Source: WJMT01 sp964456985 (lineage in GTDB: Bacteria > Acidobacteriota > Aminicenantia > Aminicenantales > Aminicenantaceae). Taken from it: a DNA stretch of 43,738 nt. Both the position numbers and the translations under genes were made by a program. The notes under the pieces were generated by a model that saw only the letters and a list, made by a program, of their open reading frames with translations, did no database searches and was not told where the DNA came from. Positions 8,841 through 16,953 of this stretch are shown in pieces. The stretch lies in contig CAYWDH010000022.1 in assembly GCA_964456985.1 (NCBI GenBank), forward strand, positions 1-43,738, given 5' to 3'. Positions within the stretch are counted from its first letter, which is position 1. Every line of letters begins with the position of its first letter.

Positions 8841-9671
8841 ATGGAACTTACTTTTTGGGGAGTCAGAGGCTCTGTCCCAGTGAGCGGGGAGCACTATATC
8901 AAGTATGGGGGACATACTCCGTGCGCCTCTCTTTTTTCATCAGATAAAGACCTGATTGTCGTAGATGCGGGAACAGGAATCATGAAGTTGGGTGAGGCGT
9001 TGATGAAAAACATGGGTAAAGAGTATTCTCATATCCATCTTGTTTTTACTCATTTCCATATTGACCATGTTATGGGACTTCTTTTTTTTCCTCCTCTTTT
9101 TTCCAGGGAAACCAAGGTTTCGTTTTATTCTCCATTAAAACCCGGAGAGACTCAGAAATTGTTCAGAACATTGATGGGGGGAAAGTTTTTCCCCATTCCT
9201 TTTGATAAGACAGGAGCGGAGAAAAATTTCATGGAAGTTCCTTCAGGAGATTTCCATATAGGGAATATCCGTATTTCCCATATTCCCCTTAATCATCCTC
9301 AAGGTTCCTTTGCTTACAGATTTAGCGAAAAAGACAGGAGTATTCTCTTTGCTACGGATACAGAACATCCTGAAAAAGGGATGGATGAACAGTTGGTTTC
9401 CTTTGCGAAGGAGACAGATTTTTTTATTTATGATGCCACGTTTACTCCTGATGAATATAAGAAAGGACGGAGAGGATGGGGCCACAGCACATGGAAACAG
9501 GGAACCAGAATAGCAAAAAAAGCCGGTGTCGGAAAATTATATCTTTCTCATTTTAATCCTTCTCATTCAGACAAAAAAATTGATAATATAATAAGGAGGG
9601 CGAGAGAGTTATTTCCTGAAACATACGGAGCCAGGGAAGGGTCCTCCCTGAGTTTAAAAGGCGGTTTATAA
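8841..9671 (+). CDS. Metallo-beta-lactamase-fold hydrolase
   Basis: The 276-residue cytosolic product begins with the ELTFWGVRGSVP strand typical of COG1235-like hydrolases. It carries the di-metal site HFHIDH (His71, His73, Asp75, His76), then a His in LNHPQGS, an Asp in FATDTEH and a final His in LSHFNPSH. These are all ligands expected of an active phosphodiesterase or RNase-like enzyme. It is 15 bases downstream of the adenylate cyclase and 30 bases upstream of the cAMP-binding channel, so cleavage of cyclic nucleotides is a reasonable guess from context. The family also includes tRNA- and phosphonate-processing enzymes, so the substrate is not settled. Confidence 0.8.
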   Translation: MELTFWGVRGSVPVSGEHYIKYGGHTPCASLFSSDKDLIVVDAGTGIMKLGEALMKNMGKEYSHIHLVFTHFHIDHVMGLLFFPPLFSRETKVSFYSPLKPGETQKLFRTLMGGKFFPIPFDKTGAEKNFMEVPSGDFHIGNIRISHIPLNHPQGSFAYRFSEKDRSILFATDTEHPEKGMDEQLVSFAKETDFFIYDATFTPDEYKKGRRGWGHSTWKQGTRIAKKAGVGKLYLSHFNPSHSDKKIDNIIRRARELFPETYGAREGSSLSLKGGL

Positions 9672-9701
9672 AAATGGAAAAAGGAAGAGGTTAAAAAGAG
9701 A

Positions 9702-11324
9702 ATGTCCTATCAAAACCTTCTAAATTCAGGGATCTTGGAAATATTCCTTGTCGTTTTATTTATTTGTCTGGGTCTTGTTCTTTATTTGTTTTTTCGATAC
9801 CTAAACAAGAAGTATCTGCTGCCAAAAGGAAAAAGATCAGGACTGCTTCTTTCGAAAATTATATCTCCGCTGGCTTTTCTCATCGCTGTATTGTGTGTCA
9901 GGCAGGCGGGCCTTGTTCAGGGCCTTCAACTAAGCCCCGGTTTTCAAAGATACGTTGATGCGGCAGCCTATTTTTTTCTGTTTTTCTTTTTAGTCCGGCT
10001 GTTGGACGCTTTTCTTGTAACAAATTATGAACGCCGGGAAAAAATATTTCCTCTTCCCCGGATTCTCCACCGGTTCTTACTGCTTGTGATTTATCTTGTT
10101 TTTTTATTTGTTGTTTTAAAAGGAGTAGCCGCAGTTGATATAACGCCTCTCCTCGCGACTTCTGCGGTACTGACCATGATTTTGGGTCTGGCGCTTCAAG
10201 AGCTTTTAAGAAATGTCATATCAGGAATATCCATACATATCACAAAGGCATTCCGCAAAGGAGATTGGATCAAGAACGGAGACAATGAAGGTCTGGTCAT
10301 GGATACAAACTGGAGAGAAACGAGGATAAAGGACCTTTATTCCAATATTGTGGTCATTCCGAATCATTCGATCTCCACAGAGATTCTCATCAATTATTCC
10401 CGCCCTGATAAAAGGACGGCCTTGATAATCCCTGTCAAAGTAAGTTATGAGTCCCCTCCTGAGTCTGTTATGGAAGCGCTGAGGGAGGCTGCATTGGATA
10501 TGCCGGAAGTTTCAAGAGTGCCTCCGCCGGAAGCCTATATCCTGAGCTATGAGGATTTTGGCATATCTTATGTTTTGAAATTCTGGATAACGGATTTCAG
10601 TAAAAAGTATCAAGTGATGGGGGAAGCAGGAAGGCTTATTTGGTATAAATTCCGGAGAAGAGGAATCGAAATCCCTCTTCCGTTGAGTGATAAGGTCCAA
10701 CACGTTTTTGAGTATCTATCCAAAACGAAAACCGGAGAACTTCCCGAACAAAAAGAGAAGATGATAAAATATCAATCCCTTTTGAATTCTTCTTTTTTAA
10801 GACATCAGAAAGGAGAACATGAGGGGAAGCTGATCGTATCTGATGAGGAGATAAAAAAATTAGCTTCTTCCGCTCAAAGGCAGCTCTATTCTTCAGGAGA
10901 AACACTTTTTAAGCAGGGGGATAAAGGAGAGAGCTGCTTTATCGTTATATCAGGAAAGATCAAGGGTATGGTGACTTATGAGGAAAAAGGAAAGAAATAT
11001 ACTTCGGAATTTTATATAAATCCAGGAGGGATTTTTGGGGAAATGTCTCTTTATACGGGAATGCCGAGAACCGCAACGGGCATAATCGAAGGAGAGACCC
11101 AGCTTCTGGAAATTGGAGCCGGGGATTTTGCTTTTTTCTTATCCCGGAATCCTGAATTGGCAGAGATCACAGCCGGCATAGTGAGTGACAGGAATAAAGA
11201 AAACAGAGGTTTCCTTAAAAAGATCAAGGAACTTTCAGAAAAAGATATAAGGGACAGTTGTGATAAAATGTCACTATTAAAAAGGATGAAAAAATTTTTG
11301 TCCTTTTTTGCTTTGAAGAGATAA
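9702..11324 (+). CDS. MscS-type channel with C-terminal cyclic-nucleotide-binding domain (bCNG-like)
   Basis: The 540-residue product has four N-terminal membrane helices. An MscS-like pore-lining helix and beta domain follow at about residues 125-330 (LALQELLRNVISG, then FRKGDWIKNG and VVIPNHSIST). A CRP-type cyclic-nucleotide-binding domain lies at about 385-490, with the phosphate-binding cassette FGEMSLYTGMPRTAT, whose Arg contacts the cyclic phosphate. This is the architecture of the bCNG branch of the MscS superfamily. Ligand binding should gate small-molecule flux across the inner membrane. The adenylate cyclase lies two genes upstream in the same run, which makes cAMP the likely ligand. 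GAAGAGG precedes the ATG; the gene ends four bases before the potassium channel gene. Confidence 0.88.
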   Translation: MSYQNLLNSGILEIFLVVLFICLGLVLYLFFRYLNKKYLLPKGKRSGLLLSKIISPLAFLIAVLCVRQAGLVQGLQLSPGFQRYVDAAAYFFLFFFLVRLLDAFLVTNYERREKIFPLPRILHRFLLLVIYLVFLFVVLKGVAAVDITPLLATSAVLTMILGLALQELLRNVISGISIHITKAFRKGDWIKNGDNEGLVMDTNWRETRIKDLYSNIVVIPNHSISTEILINYSRPDKRTALIIPVKVSYESPPESVMEALREAALDMPEVSRVPPPEAYILSYEDFGISYVLKFWITDFSKKYQVMGEAGRLIWYKFRRRGIEIPLPLSDKVQHVFEYLSKTKTGELPEQKEKMIKYQSLLNSSFLRHQKGEHEGKLIVSDEEIKKLASSAQRQLYSSGETLFKQGDKGESCFIVISGKIKGMVTYEEKGKKYTSEFYINPGGIFGEMSLYTGMPRTATGIIEGETQLLEIGAGDFAFFLSRNPELAEITAGIVSDRNKENRGFLKKIKELSEKDIRDSCDKMSLLKRMKKFLSFFALKR

Positions 11325-11328
11325 AACC

Positions 11329-12339
11329 ATGAAATCAAAGAGAAGATTGTTGCTTTCTGTTGTGATTTTCTTTTTGGTTTTTGTCATCGGTGTTGCCGGA
11401 TTCAAATTTTTCGGCGGCGGGGAATGGTCGTTGCTGGACAGCCTTTATATGACCATCATCACGATTTCAACCGTAGGATATGAGGAGGTCATAGATCTCA
11501 GCGCGAATCCAGGGGCGCGTGTTTTCGTGATTGCCTTCATTGTTTTGTCCCTGGGAACCATTACTTTCGCCATATCCTCTATCACTGCTTTTATCGTGGA
11601 GGGTGAATTAAAAAATATTCTCTGGAGAAGAAAGATGGACAAGAAAATATCAAAGCTAAAAGACCATTACATCGTCTGCGGCGCCGATGAAACCGCTCGT
11701 TCGATCATTAATGAACTGATTTTGACAAAGAAAGAATTTGTGCTTATAGATCCCTCTCAGGAAAAAATCGACAGGCTTTTATCATCCGGCAATTTTTTAT
11801 ACTTAGTGGGTGATTCGACTGAAGACGAAATACTTCTGTCCGCTGGAATAAAAAGAGCCAAAGGAATTATTCTTTCCCTCCCCAAGGATGAGGAGAACCT
11901 TTTCGTGACTCTGAGCGCCCGCAGCCTTAATCCGGGAATAAGAATAGTGAGTAAAGCCATTGATTTAAAGAGTGATAAGAAAATAAGAAAAGCGGGCGCT
12001 GATTCTGTTATATCCCCCACTCACATCGGGGGCATGCGCATGGTTTCTGAAATGGTGAGGCCGGCCGTGGTCACTTTTTTGGATATGATGCTGAGAGATA
12101 GAGAAAAAGTCCTGAGATTTGAAGAGGTTTGTGTGGAGGAAGATTCCAGCCTCATCGGCAGGAAATTAGGCGAATGCAAAATAAAAGAAAAGAGCGAGGC
12201 GCTTTTGGTCGCAGTAAGAGACAAGAAAACAGGGGATTATCATTTTAATCCGACTGAAGATACGGAAATAAAAGCAAACGATATCCTTATTTTTATTGCC
12301 AGTCCGGAGATGATTGAAAAGCTCGAAAGAAAGATATAA
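11329..12339 (+). CDS. MthK-like two-helix potassium channel with RCK (TrkA) domains
   Basis: The 336-residue product has two membrane helices (about 7-24 and 66-90) flanking a pore loop with the selectivity filter TVGYE (residues 48-52). A cytosolic RCK module follows: TrkA-N Rossmann fold at about 110-230 (HYIVCGADETARSI in place of a GxGxxG loop, as also seen in MthK) and TrkA-C at about 250-336. It should conduct K+ out of or into the cell under control of a cytosolic ligand. It starts four bases after the bCNG-like channel gene, so the two are almost certainly co-transcribed. It closes the 5257-12339 run. Confidence 0.88.
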   Translation: MKSKRRLLLSVVIFFLVFVIGVAGFKFFGGGEWSLLDSLYMTIITISTVGYEEVIDLSANPGARVFVIAFIVLSLGTITFAISSITAFIVEGELKNILWRRKMDKKISKLKDHYIVCGADETARSIINELILTKKEFVLIDPSQEKIDRLLSSGNFLYLVGDSTEDEILLSAGIKRAKGIILSLPKDEENLFVTLSARSLNPGIRIVSKAIDLKSDKKIRKAGADSVISPTHIGGMRMVSEMVRPAVVTFLDMMLRDREKVLRFEEVCVEEDSSLIGRKLGECKIKEKSEALLVAVRDKKTGDYHFNPTEDTEIKANDILIFIASPEMIEKLERKI

Positions 12340-12391
12340 GGCCTTTTGTTCATCATCCAGGTTATCTGTGAAAAACAGAAAGGAGGAAGTT

Positions 12392-14503
12392 ATGTATTCC
12401 AGGAGATTGTATTTGGTTTTAACCGCATCCCTTTTCTTAGTATTGGTGTTTTGCACAGGGAATCAAACTGAAGTCACAACAGGAACTCTTCTTAGAGAGA
12501 TGACAGATCTGTGGCGGCTTACTGAGTATCCGGAGCCTGAATACAGAACCGTCCAATTCTCTTCTTATGATAGAAGAAGCACTGTTCCCGGAGGACCGGG
12601 ATGGTTTTCAAATTCGGATGGATTCGGAGGGGAGCCTGTCCCGAATTTTGAACAGGTCTTGACAGAGCCGGATGAAGATGGAATAGGAGAGTATATGATA
12701 GCGGATGTGAAAGGCCCCGGCGCTATAGTCCGTTTGTGGAGCGCTGCCATTTCTGGCGAGATCGAACTTTTTCTGGATGGCGGATCCGAACCGGTTTATA
12801 AAGGCAAAGCCGATGAATTCTTTCATTCGCCCCTTGCATATTTTCCAGAGTCAGAACCGTTTCATTCCGATCTCTTGGTTGAGACTCTTTACCAGAGGGA
12901 TGCTTCCTATTTTCCTATTCCTTTTTCCAAAGGAATGCGTTTGGTATGGACAGGAGACCTGGAGACTCTTCATTTTTATGAAGTTCAGGTTAGATTGTAT
13001 GCGAAAGGAACTCGGGTCAGGACCTTTGCACCCGGGGACCTTTCAGAATACACGGAAGATATTAAAAGAACGGTATCCATTCTTTCAGACCCTGACCATA
13101 ATCTGCCACTCCTGTCAAAGGAAGAAGAGGTATCCTTTGATTCCATGATCATGCCTGGGCAGAAAAAAGAGGTACTCTCACTTAAGGGATCTAAAGCTCT
13201 GGAACGGTTTACTTTAAAGCTTCATGCTGATGATAGGGACAAAGCTCTGCGGCAGACAGTGCTCCATATCAAATGCGACCAACATCCCTGGGGCCAGGTC
13301 CAGTCTCCTGCAGGAGATTTTTTCGGGGCAGCGCCTGGAGTGAATCCCTATGTCTCCCTTCCTTTTAGCGTGTATCCCGACGGCCAAATGGTATGCCGGT
13401 TTCCCATGCCGTTCAAGGAGGAATGTCAAATTATTCTGGAAAACCTGGGACAGCAGGCTGTCAGGGCCGAAGGAAGCGTTCTTCCGGCTGACTGCGACTG
13501 GAAGCAAGGCCGCTCCATGTATTTCAGAGCCAGATGGAGGGCTGACCATAACATAACCGCATCGAACAAGGACGTTCAAGACCTTGCGTTTCTTATCGCC
13601 TTTGGAAAAGGACTATACATAGGAACGACATCTTATATTTTCAATCCCTGTCCCATTCCCACCTCCTATGGAAATTGGTGGGGAGAGGGAGATGAAAAGA
13701 TTTTTGTGGATGGTGAGAAATTTCCTTCCGTTTTCGGGACGGGTTCTGAGGATTACTATAATTACTCATGGTCCTCCCCGGACATCTTTATATTCCCGTA
13801 CTGCGGGCAGCCAAGAAACGATGGGCCCGGCAACAGGGGGTTTGTAACGAATTTCCGCTGGCATATTATGGACTGCCTGCCTTTTAAAGAGGATATCCGT
13901 TTTTTCATGGAGCTCTACAGTCATGAAGTGACTCCGGGTCTGTCCTATGCGAGGATCGGATATCATTACGCCTGTCCAGGAGTTACGGATGACCATAGTG
14001 CGCTCATGCCGGATGACGTGGAAGAACTGGAACTGCCTGAGAAGTGGAAACCTGCGGCTCGGATGGGGGCTCGGAATTCAGTCATGTATCCATCTGAGGA
14101 AATAATCACTGACTCAAGCCGCACAACCGAAACAAAAGGGGGAATGTGGTCGGATGGCCGTATTTTGACCTGGATGCCGCAGGGAAAGGGAAGTTTGAAG
14201 GAATTTGCGTTCGAGATTACAGAAAAGGGAACCTACCGAGTATATGTCACGGCCGGAATGAATCCGAGTTCGGGAAGAATATGTTTCAGAGTTGACGGTA
14301 AAGAAGCGCTCATGCCCGGAGGAGAGAGAACCGCTGACCTTTACAGGCCTTTTCGTACCCTTCTTCGGAACTTTAGACTGGATGACAGGGAATTCTCTCC
14401 CGGAGTTCACCGCCTCAGTTTGGTATTTGAGGGAGCCTTGCCTGAGATAAAAGAGCCCCAAGTGAACATTGATTTCATATGGATCCAAATGACAGGTGAG
14501 TAG
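12392..14503 (+). CDS. GH172-like (DUF2961) lipoprotein glycosidase
   Basis: The open frame reaches back to 12314, but AGGAGG at 12381-12386 points to the ATG at 12392, which also gives a clean lipoprotein signal with the Cys in LVFCTG. The 703-residue product carries DUF2961/GH172 landmarks: SDGFGGEPV, DVKGPGAIVRLW, PIPFSKG, GTGSEDYYNYSW and the later FRWHIMD strand. Characterised GH172 enzymes act on arabinofuranosides and fructose dianhydrides. The last 120 residues (from about KETKGGMWSDG) form an extra beta-sandwich with GTYRVYVTAG, probably a carbohydrate-binding domain. It should work on glycans at the cell surface. It begins 52 bases after the potassium channel gene and may be a separate unit. 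Confidence 0.78.
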   Translation: MYSRRLYLVLTASLFLVLVFCTGNQTEVTTGTLLREMTDLWRLTEYPEPEYRTVQFSSYDRRSTVPGGPGWFSNSDGFGGEPVPNFEQVLTEPDEDGIGEYMIADVKGPGAIVRLWSAAISGEIELFLDGGSEPVYKGKADEFFHSPLAYFPESEPFHSDLLVETLYQRDASYFPIPFSKGMRLVWTGDLETLHFYEVQVRLYAKGTRVRTFAPGDLSEYTEDIKRTVSILSDPDHNLPLLSKEEEVSFDSMIMPGQKKEVLSLKGSKALERFTLKLHADDRDKALRQTVLHIKCDQHPWGQVQSPAGDFFGAAPGVNPYVSLPFSVYPDGQMVCRFPMPFKEECQIILENLGQQAVRAEGSVLPADCDWKQGRSMYFRARWRADHNITASNKDVQDLAFLIAFGKGLYIGTTSYIFNPCPIPTSYGNWWGEGDEKIFVDGEKFPSVFGTGSEDYYNYSWSSPDIFIFPYCGQPRNDGPGNRGFVTNFRWHIMDCLPFKEDIRFFMELYSHEVTPGLSYARIGYHYACPGVTDDHSALMPDDVEELELPEKWKPAARMGARNSVMYPSEEIITDSSRTTETKGGMWSDGRILTWMPQGKGSLKEFAFEITEKGTYRVYVTAGMNPSSGRICFRVDGKEALMPGGERTADLYRPFRTLLRNFRLDDREFSPGVHRLSLVFEGALPEIKEPQVNIDFIWIQMTGE

Positions 14504-14547
14504 AAAAATCAAAGTCTCTGGGACTCAGGTGTCAGAGGAAGGAACTG

Positions 14548-15072
14548 TTATCTGCGGAAGAAAGGTCTTTCCCTGCGTATATCCCTCCGGACGGCTGCTC
14601 TTCTTTTCATAAATCTTCTGGCCGGTTGAGCCTTGCTTGCCATCTCTTTTATTGCTGCACGCTGTTCGGGAGTGAGGATGTTTCTGATGTCGTCTCTTAA
14701 TGTCATCCTGTTTCTAAACATATCTGCCCGCAGTTCAGCTGATTTTACCATTAAGGATTTGATTTTTTCATAATCCCTGTTGTCCACATCTCTCATTTGC
14801 CTCCTCAGCTCCAGCTGTGTACTGGCGATATCGCTTCTTAATTTCAGTGCTTTGTCTTCCATGTGGAAGGTCAGCTCTTCTATTTTTTTGATCTGTTCAT
14901 CTGTTATTTTGAATTCATCCTGTCTTGCTTTAAGAACATCCAGAAGCCTTTCCGGATTCGATCTCATTAAGTATCTGCCTGATCGTCTATTCATTTGAGG
15001 GGATGCTGAAACACCTGCCGCAAAAAGAAAAAATCCCAGAAATAGAATGATTATTGTTGTGGTTTTCTTCAC
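14548..15072 (-). CDS. Spy/CpxP-like (LTxxQ family) periplasmic protein
   Basis: The longest frame starts at 15105, but GGAGG lies six bases before a GTG at 15072, and that start gives a proper signal peptide (VKKTTTIIILFLGFF then AAGVSA). The mature part, about 150 residues, is all-helical and very basic. It has an LTPEQRAAI motif near the C terminus and an earlier KITDEQIKKIEEL helix, the repeated LTxxQ-like helices of the Spy/CpxP/periplasmic heavy-metal-sensor family. Such proteins act as periplasmic chaperones or metal and stress sensors. No sensor kinase or sigma factor is adjacent. It converges with the GH172-like gene. Confidence 0.7.
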   Translation of the reverse strand: MKKTTTIIILFLGFFLFAAGVSASPQMNRRSGRYLMRSNPERLLDVLKARQDEFKITDEQIKKIEELTFHMEDKALKLRSDIASTQLELRRQMRDVDNRDYEKIKSLMVKSAELRADMFRNRMTLRDDIRNILTPEQRAAIKEMASKAQPARRFMKRRAAVRRDIRRERPFFRR

Positions 15073-15253
15073 TGTTGTCCTCCGATATTTCTTTTCATTA
15101 TTCACTTTTTAGACGTTTGAAGACATGTTTTTATTCCATTTATATAATTTAGTTCGTTTTTGTTAACCGAAAGCTGTAAGGAAACAGACAGGATTTGTTC
15201 CGCTCCTTTTTATGTGCAGCAAAAAAAATTTTAATTTTATTCTTTGTATCCGA

Positions 15254-15259
15254 TATAAT
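15254..15259 (+). promoter_or_regulatory. Possible -10 element of the pgs operon
   Basis: A perfect TATAAT lies about 75 bases upstream of pgsB. The bases 17 upstream (TTAATT) are a poor -35, so this is a weak promoter call. Confidence 0.33.
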
Positions 15260-15332
15260 AAGGGCGTCAATGGACGTCGCCACTTTTTTATGAATAGGTC
15301 AGGTTAATAAGGAGGACACAATAAGGGAACTA

Positions 15333-16523
15333 GTGATTATCTCCGGTTCATTATTAGCCCTGCTTCTCTACCTTTGTTTCGAGAGAATCTCTTTATACAA
15401 AAAAACCAGAAAAATACCGTTGAGAATTTGTGTCACTGGGACCAGAGGAAAATCTGGAGTTACCCGTCTTTTAGCTTCCTGCTTGAGTCAGGCTGGCATA
15501 CGTGTTCTGGCAAAGACGACTGGTTCAAAACCGGTATTTATTTTGAAAAGCGGAAAAGAGAAGCTGATCAAACGGAGAGGTTTCCCCTCAATACTTGAGC
15601 AAAAAAAGATTGTCCGCAAGGCTGTTTCCAGCTCTGTCCAGGCTTTGGTCATTGAGTTGATGTCATTCAGTCCTGAATCTTTGTATGTGGAAAACAGGCG
15701 GATACTCAGGCCTCATGTGCTTGTCATAACGAATGTGAGGATGGATCATATGGCACAGACGGGAAAATCAAGGGATGAAATAGCTGAAAATTTTGGGAGG
15801 TCCATTCCCGATGCCTCAACGATTTTTGTTCCGGAAGAAGAATATTTTCCTGTTTTCCAGGCTATAGCAGAGAAAAGAAAGACCCGGCTAGTCAGGGTTG
15901 GAACAGATTCTTCCGCAGATGAAAAATCTTTTATGGAAAGTCTCTCATTGTCTGAATTTTTGCCAAATATCCGCCTTGTATTGGCTGTTTGTGATTTTCT
16001 GGACATTAAAAGAGAGATATCCTATTCAGGAATAATGAAAGCCATTCCTGATAAGGGGAGCCTTAAGTTCTGGAAGGCCGAGTTCACTTTGCCTAAACGC
16101 AGATGGGACCTTGTCAGTGCTTTTTCAGCTAACGATCCAAAGTCGACACGTGAAGTCATTGATAAGATGAAAAAGAGCAAGAAAATAAAGAGCAGTCGAT
16201 GGATCGGGCTGTTTAACATAAGAAAAGACAGAGGAGACAGGACGCATCAATGGATAGCTGCTTTCAAAAGCAGGCTTTTTCCGGAGTTCCAGAAAATCAT
16301 TTTTATCGGTGACCAGTCAGAAGTGTTAAAACGAAAAATGGAGGAGATTATTAAGGACCAGGAATATGAAGCGTTCAGAAACATGAATGCAAAGCAGATC
16401 ATGTCCCGTATTTTGGAGAAGGAAAAGAATAACTGTATCCTTGTGGGACTGGGTAATATCGGGGGCATTGGAATCGACCTTTTGGATCACTGGGATACCA
16501 TAGGAATCCGTCATGACTTATGA
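15333..16523 (+). CDS. pgsB: Poly-gamma-glutamate synthase subunit PgsB (CapB)
   Basis: The 396-residue product has one N-terminal membrane helix and an ATP-binding loop GTRGKSGVTR (residues 36-45), typical of the PgsB/CapB amide ligase family related to Mur ligases. The NVRMDHM segment follows. It ligates glutamate to the growing poly-gamma-glutamate chain at the inner membrane. The GTG at 15333 is 17 bases from the GGAGG at 15311-15315, while an in-frame ATA at 15321 is only five bases away. The true start may therefore be slightly upstream and non-canonical. The 3' end overlaps pgsC by 11 bases. Confidence 0.88.
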   Translation: MIISGSLLALLLYLCFERISLYKKTRKIPLRICVTGTRGKSGVTRLLASCLSQAGIRVLAKTTGSKPVFILKSGKEKLIKRRGFPSILEQKKIVRKAVSSSVQALVIELMSFSPESLYVENRRILRPHVLVITNVRMDHMAQTGKSRDEIAENFGRSIPDASTIFVPEEEYFPVFQAIAEKRKTRLVRVGTDSSADEKSFMESLSLSEFLPNIRLVLAVCDFLDIKREISYSGIMKAIPDKGSLKFWKAEFTLPKRRWDLVSAFSANDPKSTREVIDKMKKSKKIKSSRWIGLFNIRKDRGDRTHQWIAAFKSRLFPEFQKIIFIGDQSEVLKRKMEEIIKDQEYEAFRNMNAKQIMSRILEKEKNNCILVGLGNIGGIGIDLLDHWDTIGIRHDL

Positions 16524-16953
16524 AACAATTTTTATAGGGCTTTTGCTTGCTGTCCTTTATGTTGAGATGTTTGATATTTATCCGGGTGGGATCATTGTTC
16601 CTGCCTATATGGCTCTTTATCTCCATCAACCAGGAAGGATAGCGGCAACAGTGGTGGTCGCATATTTGAGCCTTTTTTCGTATAGGTTGCTCTCCCGTTA
16701 TGTGATTCTTTTCGGAAGAAGAAGGTTTATTATGGTCATACTCCTCGGTGCTTTATGGGCCCACATATGGTTTCTTATCTGGCCGGAGATCCTTCCTCAG
16801 CCCATAGGGATGAGGACTATAGGATTGGTTATCCCGGGTCTTCTCGCCAATAATATGGAAAGACAGAAGCATATTCTGACTATAGCTTCTATGATAACCG
16901 TTTCTGTTGCAACCTATTTTCTTGCCAGGGTAGTGGGTTGGATAGGATTATGA
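16513..16953 (+). CDS. pgsC: Poly-gamma-glutamate synthase subunit PgsC (CapC)
   Basis: The 146-residue product is almost entirely membrane helices (about five) and opens with YETIFIGLLLAVLYVE, followed by the GGIIVPAYMALYL motif of PgsC/CapC. It forms the membrane part of the polyglutamate synthase together with PgsB. The gene overlaps pgsB at its start and pgsW at its stop (ATGA), so the three should be translated as one unit. Length and motif agree well with the family. Confidence 0.88.
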   Translation: MTYETIFIGLLLAVLYVEMFDIYPGGIIVPAYMALYLHQPGRIAATVVVAYLSLFSYRLLSRYVILFGRRRFIMVILLGALWAHIWFLIWPEILPQPIGMRTIGLVIPGLLANNMERQKHILTIASMITVSVATYFLARVVGWIGL

